From assembly GCA_934773085.1 (NCBI GenBank), contig CAKVMU010000026.1, forward strand, positions 1 through 12,583: DNA of 12,583 bases, in the 5' to 3' direction. The DNA comes from an uncultured Candidatus Melainabacteria bacterium (GTDB lineage: Bacteria; Cyanobacteriota; Vampirovibrionia; Gastranaerophilales; Gastranaerophilaceae). The notes beneath the pieces were generated by a model. That model was not told the origin of the DNA and ran no database searches. It saw only the letters and a program-made list of their open reading frames with translations. This document shows, one piece after another, positions 1-6,207 of this stretch (position 1 is its first letter; each line of letters begins with the position of its first letter). The position numbers were made by a program, and so were the translations under genes.

Positions 1-831
1 CAAATATTCTGTCAAAGTGCCTGCACTACCAGGGTTCAATCTTGAAAATTTACAGGTTTCGGCAAAGTTCATCAAATCGATAACATGACCTTGTGCCCAC
101 ATATAGAAATAAATAGAGCCTAAGTCTCTAAATAAAATTTCTCTTCTTTCTTCGCCACTTCTGGCATTCAGAGCTCTTCCGCCTGCTATACCCAAGTCGG
201 TTGAAAGAAGTTTACCTGTATTGGTATTTTCAATCGCATTTGTAAACGCATTCATTGCAGCCATTCCACCGCCTTTGAATGCAGGATTTGCTGCTTCATC
301 TTTGTTTTGAGAAAGCTCTAATTTATCGTTTGAATGCAACAATTCTTCTTGGCGCTCATGTTTGTTGTGTCTTATTGTATTTGTTATATAGTGATTTACC
401 TTAGGTACAACAAAGCCGATAAATAAGTTCGCAAGTAAAATGCTTGAAAGAACTTTTGCTCCTTTTATAAGAGCAACTTGTTTGCCGGAGAATCCCTTTG
501 GTGCAACTTTTTTCATAAAGTTATCAAAAGGTGTTCTTAATACTTTATCTGTACCTACATCAAAGTTGTTGGCAGTTTTGAACATTTTCTTAAGAATATT
601 ATCTCCTAGATTATTAAGGACTTTTACTCCAAAAAGCCATACAATAGATCCAGAAATTTCTTCCAAGAAACGTTCACGAGCTTCATCGCCTTTTCCTCTC
701 TTGTAAGCTTGATAAGTTCTGCCTGCAACTACGGTAGCTTCCAACGCAACGACAGGTGCTAGTGCATCCTTCTTTGTCATTGTTGTAATAAATTTTGCTA
801 ATTGATTGCTATTCCCTGAAACTGGTTTCAA
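1..831 (-). CDS. Unrecognised membrane protein, FKG paralog A (3' end outside window)
   Basis: I do not recognise a named family. The minus-strand frame is open from 831 to the window edge (277 codons), so the C-terminus is missing. The start is a TTG at 831, preceded by AAAGG with about 8 bases spacing; an in-frame stop lies just upstream. The start is supported by FKG paralog B at 4822-6030: with this start, RER at residues 52-54, W65 and AFKG at 184-187 have exactly the same residue numbers in both proteins. Visible features are a hydrophobic stretch around 60-75, a stronger one at 127-143 ending in PK (143-144), a charged linker rich in N, K, E and H (150-180), the AFKG motif, then a GR-A-NAR motif (218-224) followed by another hydrophobic segment (237-250). 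No signal peptide is evident. It is probably an integral membrane protein of unknown role. Confidence 0.85.
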   Translation of the reverse strand, partial: MKPVSGNSNQLAKFITTMTKKDALAPVVALEATVVAGRTYQAYKRGKGDEARERFLEEISGSIVWLFGVKVLNNLGDNILKKMFKTANNFDVGTDKVLRTPFDNFMKKVAPKGFSGKQVALIKGAKVLSSILLANLFIGFVVPKVNHYITNTIRHNKHERQEELLHSNDKLELSQNKDEAANPAFKGGGMAAMNAFTNAIENTNTGKLLSTDLGIAGGRALNARSGEERREILFRDLGSIYFYMWAQGHVIDLMNFAETCKFSRLNPGSAGTLTEYL

Positions 832-891
832 TTTTATTACCTTTCATGTTCGGCTGGTGTAATTAAGGCTCGTGAAAGATTCCTTTTGTCA

Positions 892-920
892 ATTCTAGCT
901 AAAAATGTTACAAAAGTAAA
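892..920 (-). promoter_or_regulatory. Putative sigma70-type promoter for FKG paralog A
   Basis: On the minus strand TTTACT (920-915) is separated by 17 bases from TAGAAT (897-892). This would give a leader of roughly 50 bases before the TTG start at 831. The same TTTACT plus 17-base arrangement with TAGGAT is found ahead of the leader ORF of FKG paralog B. Assigned by consensus match only. Confidence 0.4.
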
Positions 921-958
921 AAAATGTTTACAATTCGGACTATTTTTTTTACACATAC

Positions 959-987
959 TTGTTTTTAGTTTTTGTTTTATTTATGAT
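959..987 (+). promoter_or_regulatory. Putative sigma70-type promoter for the rplS operon
   Basis: TTGTTT (959-964), a 17-base spacer and TATGAT (982-987) lie 43 bases before the rplS start codon. The surrounding 832-1030 gap is AT-rich, divergent between two genes, and holds nothing else I can support besides the opposing promoter at 892-920. Confidence 0.5.
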
Positions 988-1030
988 AGTTCTAAATGTA
1001 TACGTAGTCAAAATATAAGGAATAGCAAAA

Positions 1031-1384
1031 ATGAATCCTATTATTAGTAATTTAGAAAAGGAATACACAACAAGAGAATTACCGGATATGAATCCTGGTG
1101 ATACAGTTAAAGTATTCTGCAGAATCGTTGAAGGTAATAAAGAAAGAATCCAGGCTTATGAAGGCGCAATCATCGCTGAACACGGCTCAGGAATTAACAA
1201 AACTATAACAGTTAGAAAAGTATTCCAAGGTGTTGGTGTTGAACGTGTATTTTTAGTATACTCTCCACGTATCGAAAAAATTCAAGTTCTTAGAAAAGGT
1301 GATGTAAAACGTGCTAAGTTGTATTACTTGAGAGAACGTTCAGGTAAAGCAACTCGTATTAAGGAAAAAATTGAAAAAAGATAA
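1031..1384 (+). CDS. rplS: 50S ribosomal protein L19
   Basis: L19 is a structural protein of the large ribosomal subunit, located at the 30S-50S interface. The 117-residue length is normal for the family. Diagnostic stretches are the basic N-terminal helix, PGDTVKVFCRIVEG (22-35), the IQAYEGAIIA turn, the central VRKVFQGVGVERVF segment and the conserved C-terminal KRAKLYYLRERSGKATRIKE. The ATG at 1031 is preceded by AAGGA about 9 bases upstream. It is the first gene of a plus-strand operon; the next gene, rbgA, starts inside its last codons, the rplS-ylqF order also seen in Bacillus. Confidence 0.98.
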   Translation: MNPIISNLEKEYTTRELPDMNPGDTVKVFCRIVEGNKERIQAYEGAIIAEHGSGINKTITVRKVFQGVGVERVFLVYSPRIEKIQVLRKGDVKRAKLYYLRERSGKATRIKEKIEKR

Positions 1385-2231
1385 GCTGCATATTCACTGG
1401 TACCCAGGTCACATAGCAAAGGCAGAACGTCAGCTAAAAGAACAGTTGAATCTGGTTGATGTGGTTATTGAGGTACGTGATGCACGAATTCCTTTAAGTA
1501 GTAGTTACACAAACATAAAGAAGCTCTTGGGTGATAAACCAAGGCTTCTTTTGTTGAATAAAACAGACTTGGCCGATAAAAATGATTTGAAAAAATGGGC
1601 AGAGTTTCTAAAAAATGAAACCGGCTGTCCTGTAATTTTAACAGAAGCAAAAGGAGCAAAAGACCTAGCAGCTGTAGTTAAGGCAGCTGTGGATTTGAGC
1701 GAACCAAAAATACAAGCACTGATGGCTAAAGGTTTGTTGCGTCGTGCTGCAAGGGCGATGGTTGTTGGGATGCCGAATGTTGGAAAGTCCAGTGTTATAA
1801 ACAAGTTAACAAAATCATCAAAAACTAAAATTGGTGCAAAAGCCGGTGTTACACGCCAACAACAGTGGGTTAGAATTAATCCGAAATTAGATTTGCTTGA
1901 TACGCCGGGGATTATTCCGACCAGACAAGATGATCAATTACAGGCGGTTAAACTTGCTTTTGTAAGTTCTGTTTCAGAAAATGCGTATTCTCCGGAGCCT
2001 GTTGCAGGTGCCTTATTGGACATGCTTTCAGAAGGAAAATACAAAAATCAGGTTTGCGAGTATTATAAGGTTGAAGAATTGTCTTTGGAAAACATTGCAG
2101 TTTCAAGAAATTGGTTGAAAAGAGGTAATGAACCTGATATGGAAAGAACTGCAATTTATGTTTTGAAAGATTTTCGTGAAGGTCGTCTTGGAGCGTTTAT
2201 ATTAGATGAATTGCCAAAAGAAGAGATGTAG
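1371..2231 (+). CDS. rbgA: Ribosome biogenesis GTPase RbgA (YlqF)
   Basis: RbgA is a GTPase needed for late maturation of the 50S subunit. The protein shows the circularly permuted order of GTPase motifs typical of the YlqF/YawG class: N-terminal IHWYPGHIAKAER, then G4 NKTD (63-66), then G1 GMPNVGKS (133-140), the G2 threonine in GVTR (159-162) and G3 DTPG (177-180), followed by a helical C-terminal domain. At 286 residues it is full length. The start is TTG at 1371, inside rplS and overlapping it by 14 bases; AAGGA at 1361-1365 gives a ribosome binding site 5 bases upstream. No later start preserves the conserved WYPGH segment. The overlap suggests translational coupling to L19, which fits a shared role in building the large subunit. 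Confidence 0.95.
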   Translation: MKKDKLHIHWYPGHIAKAERQLKEQLNLVDVVIEVRDARIPLSSSYTNIKKLLGDKPRLLLLNKTDLADKNDLKKWAEFLKNETGCPVILTEAKGAKDLAAVVKAAVDLSEPKIQALMAKGLLRRAARAMVVGMPNVGKSSVINKLTKSSKTKIGAKAGVTRQQQWVRINPKLDLLDTPGIIPTRQDDQLQAVKLAFVSSVSENAYSPEPVAGALLDMLSEGKYKNQVCEYYKVEELSLENIAVSRNWLKRGNEPDMERTAIYVLKDFREGRLGAFILDELPKEEM

Positions 2232-2766
2232 TTGGGTAGACGAGAAGTCTGACATTTATATCAAATACCATGATGAAGAATGGGGTGTTCCTAAATATGA
2301 TGATAGAGAACTATTTGAGTTACTTGTTTTAGAATCTTTTCAAGCAGGTTTGTCATGGATTACTGTTTTGAAGAAAAGGGAGGCTTTTCGTCTTGCATTT
2401 GATAATTTTGACTATAATTTAGTCTCAAAATATGATGAAGACAAAATTGAAGAATTACTTGCAAATCCTAAAATTATACGCAGTCGTGGCAAAATTAAAG
2501 CCGCAATTGAGAATGCGAAAATTTTTATTGATGTAAAAACTGAATTTGGTAGTTTTTCTAATTATATATGGGGCTTTACAGACAGAAAAGTGGTAGAGCA
2601 TGCTGGAGGAGATATTCCTGTAAGTACTCCTCTTTCCGATAAGATATCAAAGGATTTGAAAAAACGTGGTATGAAATATGTTGGAACGGTGATTATTTAT
2701 TCCTATTTGCAAGCTATTGGAGTTGTTAATGACCATGAAGCGGGATGTTTTAGGCAAGGACAATAG
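2206..2766 (+). CDS. tag: DNA-3-methyladenine glycosylase I
   Basis: Tag removes N3-methyladenine from alkylated DNA as the first step of base excision repair. The 186 residues align throughout with E. coli Tag: RCSW near the N-terminus, YHDEEWGVP, FELLVLESFQAGLSWITVLKKRE, IIRSRGKI, KKRGMKYVGT and the VNDHEAGC end. The zinc-binding residues are present (C8, H22, H177, C181), as is the glutamate matching E. coli Glu38 (E43). The ATG at 2206 is the only start upstream of the first zinc cysteine. It overlaps rbgA by 26 bases and has only a weak GGAG about 12 bases upstream, so translation probably depends on coupling to rbgA. Its last 17 bases overlap the end of the opposing transporter gene. 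Confidence 0.96.
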   Translation: MNCQKKRCSWVDEKSDIYIKYHDEEWGVPKYDDRELFELLVLESFQAGLSWITVLKKREAFRLAFDNFDYNLVSKYDEDKIEELLANPKIIRSRGKIKAAIENAKIFIDVKTEFGSFSNYIWGFTDRKVVEHAGGDIPVSTPLSDKISKDLKKRGMKYVGTVIIYSYLQAIGVVNDHEAGCFRQGQ

Positions 2767-3574
2767 TTGCTGCGCCGATTGCCATTACAGTAGAACCAAT
2801 TAATTTTTGCTTAAGCTGTGATTCTTTGAAAGTTTTTACTCCGACTATAACGCTTAAAATAGTAGATAGTTGGAAAAGGGCAAGTGCGTACGCAACGTTC
2901 ATTTTTGAGAAAACATAATTTGTTGAGTATTGCATTATCGCAACTAACAGTATCAAAATTAATTGCGGTTTGATGTTTTGAGTTTGAATTTTTATTTTAT
3001 GCTTTGAAATTAATAAAAAAATCAGCGCAAATATTAAGCCGGAGATTGTCCAGTACAGAAAGCAAGATTGAATATTTGATAAAATTATTATTTTTTTGAT
3101 AAAAATTGCTTCGGAAGCGGAGAACACCAATGCTAATGCTCGATATGTGAACGCTTTTGAATACAAGAATTTTGTTGTAGTTAACACGAAGGTGCCGAAT
3201 ATAATCAATCCGATGCCAATGATTGCTTGTAAACTTGGAATTTCTCCAAGTAAAATTACTCCCAATATAAGGGCAACAACCGGTTTGTATGAATTTATGG
3301 GAGCGACGCTTGATAATTCTCCACAGGACAAGGCTTTGATTATAAAATAGTTGCCGAGAGCTCCTAAAATTCCCATTATTATGATATTTAACAGAATTTC
3401 GTTTGAATAAATAACATTCGGACAAAGAAGAATGCCGATAACAGATAGACCAAGATATGTAAAAAAGTTAATAACAGACGGACACTCACCTTGATTGGTT
3501 AAAAATTTTTGAAACACATTCAAATATGTATTCGAAAATATTCTTGCAATAATGCCTAATGTAATATAAAACAT
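2750..3574 (-). CDS. EamA/DMT-superfamily transporter
   Basis: The 274-residue protein is almost entirely hydrophobic, with about ten predicted transmembrane helices arranged as two EamA-type halves. The first half ends with the characteristic LGVILLGEIPSLQAIIG-type segment (103-121, then a helix to about 131). The second ends with TFKESQLKQKLIGSTVMAIG (248-267). Family members export or exchange small metabolites across the inner membrane; the substrate cannot be told from the sequence. The ATG at 3574 has no Shine-Dalgarno sequence. A TAAAAT box lies only 6 bases upstream, so the message could be leaderless, or transcription may come from the promoter near 3784. The gene overlaps tag tail to tail by 17 bases, with no terminator between them. 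Confidence 0.88.
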   Translation of the reverse strand: MFYITLGIIARIFSNTYLNVFQKFLTNQGECPSVINFFTYLGLSVIGILLCPNVIYSNEILLNIIIMGILGALGNYFIIKALSCGELSSVAPINSYKPVVALILGVILLGEIPSLQAIIGIGLIIFGTFVLTTTKFLYSKAFTYRALALVFSASEAIFIKKIIILSNIQSCFLYWTISGLIFALIFLLISKHKIKIQTQNIKPQLILILLVAIMQYSTNYVFSKMNVAYALALFQLSTILSVIVGVKTFKESQLKQKLIGSTVMAIGAATIVLA

Positions 3575-3610
3575 GATTTAATTTTAGCATAACAGAATAA
3601 AAATAAGCAT

Positions 3611-3645
3611 AAAAAAAACCACCCGGTGTGTGTCGAGTGGGTTTT
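3611..3645 (-). terminator. Rho-independent terminator, leftward (possibly bidirectional)
   Basis: An interrupted inverted repeat pairs AAAACCACCCG (from about 3615) with CGAGTGGGTTTT (to about 3645) around a GTGTGTGT loop, with one bulge and one mismatch. Read leftward, the stem is followed by eight T residues (3618-3611), a strong termination signal. Read rightward, it is followed by TTTTGTTTT. It lies 36 bases upstream of the EamA start, so it either stops transcripts from lpxA or from the promoter near 3784, or works as an attenuator for the transporter gene. Confidence 0.7.
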
Positions 3646-3753
3646 GTTTTCTGCATCCTAATGGTCTTTTTAGTGTTTATTATCTAGGAGTTTATATGAT
3701 TTTTGGGGTTATATTGTTTTTGCTATTTAGTGTTTCGGCTACACTTAAAGTGT
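3611..3753 (-). ncRNA. Candidate small RNA or attenuated leader of the EamA gene
   Basis: A leftward promoter at 3760-3789 and a strong leftward terminator at 3611-3645 would together define a transcript of about 140 bases with no convincing ORF. It contains a short ACACTT/AAGTGT hairpin near its 5' end and is otherwise AT-rich. It matches no RNA family I can recognise. It could be a free small RNA or a 5' leader whose terminator limits entry into the transporter gene. The boundaries rest only on promoter and terminator signals. Confidence 0.3.
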
Positions 3754-3848
3754 GTATTTATATTATTGCACATAAGAATTTTATGTCAAGAGGTATATCG
3801 TTTCAAAGTTTACATTTGTTAACAAATAGGCAAAACCCTTGTAGTTAA
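3696..3848 (+). CDS. Possible 50-residue single-span membrane protein
   Basis: The ATG at 3696 is preceded by AGGAG with 5 bases spacing, one of the best ribosome binding sites in the window. The reading frame encodes 50 residues starting MIFGVILFLLFSVSATL, a plausible single transmembrane helix up to about residue 27, followed by a basic polar tail (HKNFMSRG, then NRQNPCS). The stop codon lies at the loop edge of the hairpin at 3827-3860. I see no good plus-strand promoter, and the ORF is antisense to the candidate RNA at 3611-3753. It may be chance. Confidence 0.3.
   Translation: MIFGVILFLLFSVSATLKVCIYIIAHKNFMSRGISFQSLHLLTNRQNPCS
3760..3789 (-). promoter_or_regulatory. Putative leftward sigma70 promoter with perfect TTGACA
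   Basis: On the minus strand TTGACA (3789-3784) is followed after 18 bases by TAATAT (3765-3760), or after 17 bases by ATAATA. It faces the terminator at 3611-3645 and, beyond that, the EamA gene. The -35 box is a full consensus match; the -10 box is moderate. Confidence 0.4.
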
Positions 3849-3860
3849 AGGTTTTGCCTA
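3827..3860 (-). terminator. Hairpin terminator downstream of lpxA
   Basis: TAGGCAAAACC-CTT (3827-3840) and AAGGTTTTGCCTA (3848-3860) form a near-perfect 13-bp stem with a single C bulge and a 7-base loop. It begins 28 bases after the lpxA stop codon. In the lpxA direction the stem is followed by TTTGTTAAC, a modest T-rich tail; in the other direction by AAAAAG. Termination of lpxA is the natural reading. Confidence 0.7.
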
Positions 3861-3887
3861 AAAAGTGTAAAAAATACGTTTATAAGA

Positions 3888-4727
3888 CTACTCGTCTAAT
3901 GATTGGTAGCCGGATTTATGTGATTTTAGTAAAACTCCACGTTTAGAAGTTTGAATAAAATCAATCATTTTTTCGATGTATTCATTCATCGGAATTTCAG
4001 CTTTAATTTTTTCAATAGCTTGAGAAGTGTTGTATTCTTCAGAAATCAAGAGTTTAAATGCTTCATTAGTAGCAGTTCTTATTTCTTGAGAAACTCCTCT
4101 TCTCTTCATAGCGATAACGTTTAATCCTCTTGGTACAGGAGGTCTGCCTTCACCTTTAGAGTATGGAAGTATATCTTGGCGAGAAGCTGAGAATCCGCTG
4201 ATGATTGCCATATCGCCGATTCTGATATTTTGATGGAATACGCTCATTCCGCCAACGAAAGCGCCAAATCCAACATGAACGTGTCCACCCAATGTAACAA
4301 GGTTTGCAAGAATAACTTGGTCTGCCAAAACACAGTTATGTGCAATGTGAGAACCTACCATCAACAAGCATTTGTTGCCGATTCTGGTTGTGAAATCTCC
4401 GCAAGCAGCACCTCTGTGGATTGTAACGTTTTCTTTAATAATAGTTTCGTTTCCGATAACAACTTTTGTGGCTTCGCCTTTGTAACCTAAGTCTTGAGGT
4501 TCAGAACCAATAGTTGCGAACGGAGAAATTGTACAATTTTCACCAATTTCTGCAAATTCAATATATGCATTAGCGATTACTCTGGTATCTTTGCCAATAG
4601 TAACGCCTTCTCCGATAACTACATTAGGTCCGATAGTAACACCTTCTGCTATTTTTGCAGATGGGTGAATTACAGCAGATGGGTGAATAGACCCTGTTTT
4701 TTCCAAAACTGATGAATTACTTGTCAT
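3888..4727 (-). CDS. lpxA: Acyl-ACP--UDP-N-acetylglucosamine O-acyltransferase LpxA
   Basis: LpxA transfers a 3-hydroxyacyl chain from ACP to UDP-GlcNAc in the cytoplasm, the first step of lipid A synthesis. The N-terminal half is built of hexapeptide repeats of a left-handed beta helix (HPSAVIHPSAKIAEGVTIG and onward to about residue 190). The diagnostic blocks are SEPQDLGYKGE, VTIHRG, SHIAHNC with the catalytic histidine (H130, matching E. coli His125), VFHQN (H165) and a C-terminal helical domain ending SKRGV. Glycine 178 sits at the E. coli G173 'ruler' position, suggesting a long (about C14) acyl chain by analogy. The start at 4727 is preceded by GGAG 7 bases upstream; an in-frame upstream ATG at 4760 lacks this. 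Length is 279 residues, slightly longer than E. coli at both ends. No fabZ, lpxD or lpxB is adjacent. Confidence 0.95.
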   Translation of the reverse strand: MTSNSSVLEKTGSIHPSAVIHPSAKIAEGVTIGPNVVIGEGVTIGKDTRVIANAYIEFAEIGENCTISPFATIGSEPQDLGYKGEATKVVIGNETIIKENVTIHRGAACGDFTTRIGNKCLLMVGSHIAHNCVLADQVILANLVTLGGHVHVGFGAFVGGMSVFHQNIRIGDMAIISGFSASRQDILPYSKGEGRPPVPRGLNVIAMKRRGVSQEIRTATNEAFKLLISEEYNTSQAIEKIKAEIPMNEYIEKMIDFIQTSKRGVLLKSHKSGYQSLDE

Positions 4728-4821
4728 TCTCTTTCTCCATTTATAATAACTACTATTCAAGTATAGTATAAAAAATTGGAGAAACCTGAAATCCTTACAT
4801 AATCTTTATAACTATATGTAT

Positions 4822-6030
4822 TTATTCTCTGATAAGCCCAGGTTCAGCATCTGAGCCCGTCACTTTCTTTCTAAGAATAAATGTTAGTTTTGGAAGTCCG
4901 ACGGCTAACAAAAGGCTGCTTAGCGCAACGTTTGCAAGAATATTTCCGGATTTAACTTTCAGTGCTTTTTTTGCAAATTTGTTTACGTCTCCGGTTGAAT
5001 TTGCTTGTTTTGCAAATTTTTCAATTTCGTTTTTGAATTTTGCGATTTTGTTTTCATCAACAAATTCTCTTGGGTCACGGATTCTGTTTTTTAAGTACTT
5101 AACTCCACAAAACTTTTCTGCGAGTTTTGAGAATTTTGAATCCGGATTCTTGTCCAGAAACTCAATAATATTTTCTTTTGGAAGTTCAAGAGTTTTGTTT
5201 TTTATTGAGTTTAAAAATTCGTTGTCGTTAAGTATTTTAGGGTCCAAATTTACATTTGTGTTGAATAATTTTCCGGAAACACCGTCAAAAAATTTGGCAA
5301 TCCACCAAGGCGCAACGAAATTAAGAAACATCATACCTGCCATCTTGAATCCCATTTCCAATTTTTCGTATTTATTTCTTGCTGTTGCGACTCTTCCTAC
5401 TGTTAATCCACCATCAGTGACTGCCATTTTATTAACCGTAGACATGTTAGCAAGAGCTGAAACAGCATTACCTTTAAACGCTATGTTTTCGGAAGTTGCT
5501 TTCTCGGAGGGCTTATTTACATTATTTTGCTTTTTTCTTAGTTTTTCAGTTAGTGCAAAATTCATCTTCGGAAGGCAATATCCCATTAAAAAAACAGGGA
5601 TTGCAGTGGAAAGTACGAATTTGCCGGCTAACAGTTTTTCGTATTTACCCTTGTTTTTCAAAACATTTTCTATCTCCTTAACTTCGTTCGGAGCCAGATT
5701 CTTGAACTTTTCTATATTAAGTTTAAGTCCTTGTTTGTCAGATTCTTTGAATAAAGACGGGTTTATATTTGGATTAAATCCCAATTTTTTGATGCCTTTG
5801 TTACAAAGACAATCCATAAGAGGAATTCCTCCAAGCCAAATTGCAGAAGTTCCGTACTCGTCGATTAAACGTTCCCTCAACGCATTGTTTGCCATTTGTT
5901 TTGAATCTTTTAAGTTTTGTACGTATGTCATTCCGACTTTTGATGGAATTTCTATTCCGCAATCTCTCACAAGTAGCGGGTATACGCTGGCATTATTTCC
6001 TATTGCTGATATTATGTTGACTAGTGACAT
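4822..6030 (-). CDS. Unrecognised membrane protein, FKG paralog B
   Basis: I do not recognise the family. The 402-residue protein is a full-length paralog of the truncated gene at 1-831. Shared blocks are RERLIDE (52-58), W65, a hydrophobic segment ending in LPK (153-155), AFKG (184-187) and a GR-A-TAR motif (212-218), followed by another hydrophobic segment at about 228-246. A second LPK segment at 361-391 looks like an internal copy of the one at 137-167: both are hydrophobic runs ending LPK plus about six residues and RKK. Between 250 and 360 it is charged and helical. There is no signal peptide. The ATG at 6030 has GGAG 10 bases upstream. A His-rich leader ORF with its own promoter lies just upstream, so expression is probably controlled. 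Probably an inner-membrane protein; function unknown. Confidence 0.88.
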   Translation of the reverse strand: MSLVNIISAIGNNASVYPLLVRDCGIEIPSKVGMTYVQNLKDSKQMANNALRERLIDEYGTSAIWLGGIPLMDCLCNKGIKKLGFNPNINPSLFKESDKQGLKLNIEKFKNLAPNEVKEIENVLKNKGKYEKLLAGKFVLSTAIPVFLMGYCLPKMNFALTEKLRKKQNNVNKPSEKATSENIAFKGNAVSALANMSTVNKMAVTDGGLTVGRVATARNKYEKLEMGFKMAGMMFLNFVAPWWIAKFFDGVSGKLFNTNVNLDPKILNDNEFLNSIKNKTLELPKENIIEFLDKNPDSKFSKLAEKFCGVKYLKNRIRDPREFVDENKIAKFKNEIEKFAKQANSTGDVNKFAKKALKVKSGNILANVALSSLLLAVGLPKLTFILRKKVTGSDAEPGLIRE

Positions 6031-6053
6031 TTTAAAATTTCTCCATTTACTTA

Positions 6054-6174
6054 GCTCTTATACATTCTCTTAAATATCCCGAAAGAGCCAGTTAAAGGAG
6101 TTTACAGAAGAGAAGTCAGCAAAACTCCGAGCCCCTTCGGGTTCAGATGTAAATGATGCTGATGATGTCTTCTC
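6054..6174 (-). promoter_or_regulatory. Putative attenuator-like RNA structures of FKG paralog B leader
   Basis: Several inverted repeats overlap the leader ORF. Helix A pairs GAGAAG and TCAGCA (6174-6169 and 6162-6157, separated by six bases within the His codons) with TGCTGACTTCTC (6121-6110). Helix B pairs GGAGTTT (6128-6122) with AAACTCC (6103-6097) at the leader stop codon. Helix C pairs CCCGAA (6141-6136) with TTCGGG (6083-6078) and can enclose B. A further stem, GCTCTT with AAGAGC (6088-6083 and 6059-6054), ends 9 bases before the SD of the 402-aa gene. A and B cannot both form without a pseudoknot. No T-run follows any stem, so a classical terminator is not visible. Confidence 0.45.
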
Positions 6175-6185
6175 AAAATTGTCAT
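6102..6185 (-). CDS. Histidine-rich 27-residue leader peptide ORF
   Basis: The minus-strand ORF runs from ATG at 6185 to TAA at 6104-6102. AGGA 5 bases upstream of the ATG is a good ribosome binding site. The peptide begins MTILRR, continues HHQHHLH (residues 7-13) and ends with NPKGLG and a leucine-rich tail. Five histidines in seven positions recall amino-acid attenuator leaders such as hisL. The second half of the ORF is markedly more GC-rich than its surroundings (codons CTG, CCG, GGG, CTC), which suggests pressure from RNA structure. It lies 53 bases after the GH13 gene and 71 bases before FKG paralog B. It could instead encode a free small protein; no homolog is known to me. Confidence 0.55.
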   Translation of the reverse strand: MTILRRHHQHHLHLNPKGLGVLLTSLL

Positions 6186-6207
6186 AGTATTCCTTTTCTG
6201 TGTTTTA

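Noticed and set aside
440..706. 88-codon plus-strand ORF
   Set aside because: Antisense to the open frame of FKG paralog A, which is supported by alignment with paralog B; no SD or conserved feature.
4728..4760. 11-residue N-terminal extension of LpxA
   Set aside because: The ATG at 4727 has a well-placed GGAG and fits the family N-terminus; the upstream ATG has no SD and the extra residues match nothing in LpxA.
4761..4821. Possible terminator between FKG paralog B and lpxA
   Set aside because: A TTTTTT run is present, but no stem of useful length precedes it on the minus strand.
4979..6073. 364-codon plus-strand ORF
   Set aside because: It is antisense to FKG paralog B, whose frame has a good SD, a promoter and a paralog in the window. 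The plus frame has no SD and encodes a Ser/Phe/Asn-biased sequence typical of the complement of AT-rich, Lys/Glu-rich coding DNA.
6120..6160. tRNA T-arm-like GGGTTCAGAT on the plus strand
   Set aside because: No matching acceptor, D or anticodon stems around it; the sequence is explained by the leader ORF and its helices on the other strand.
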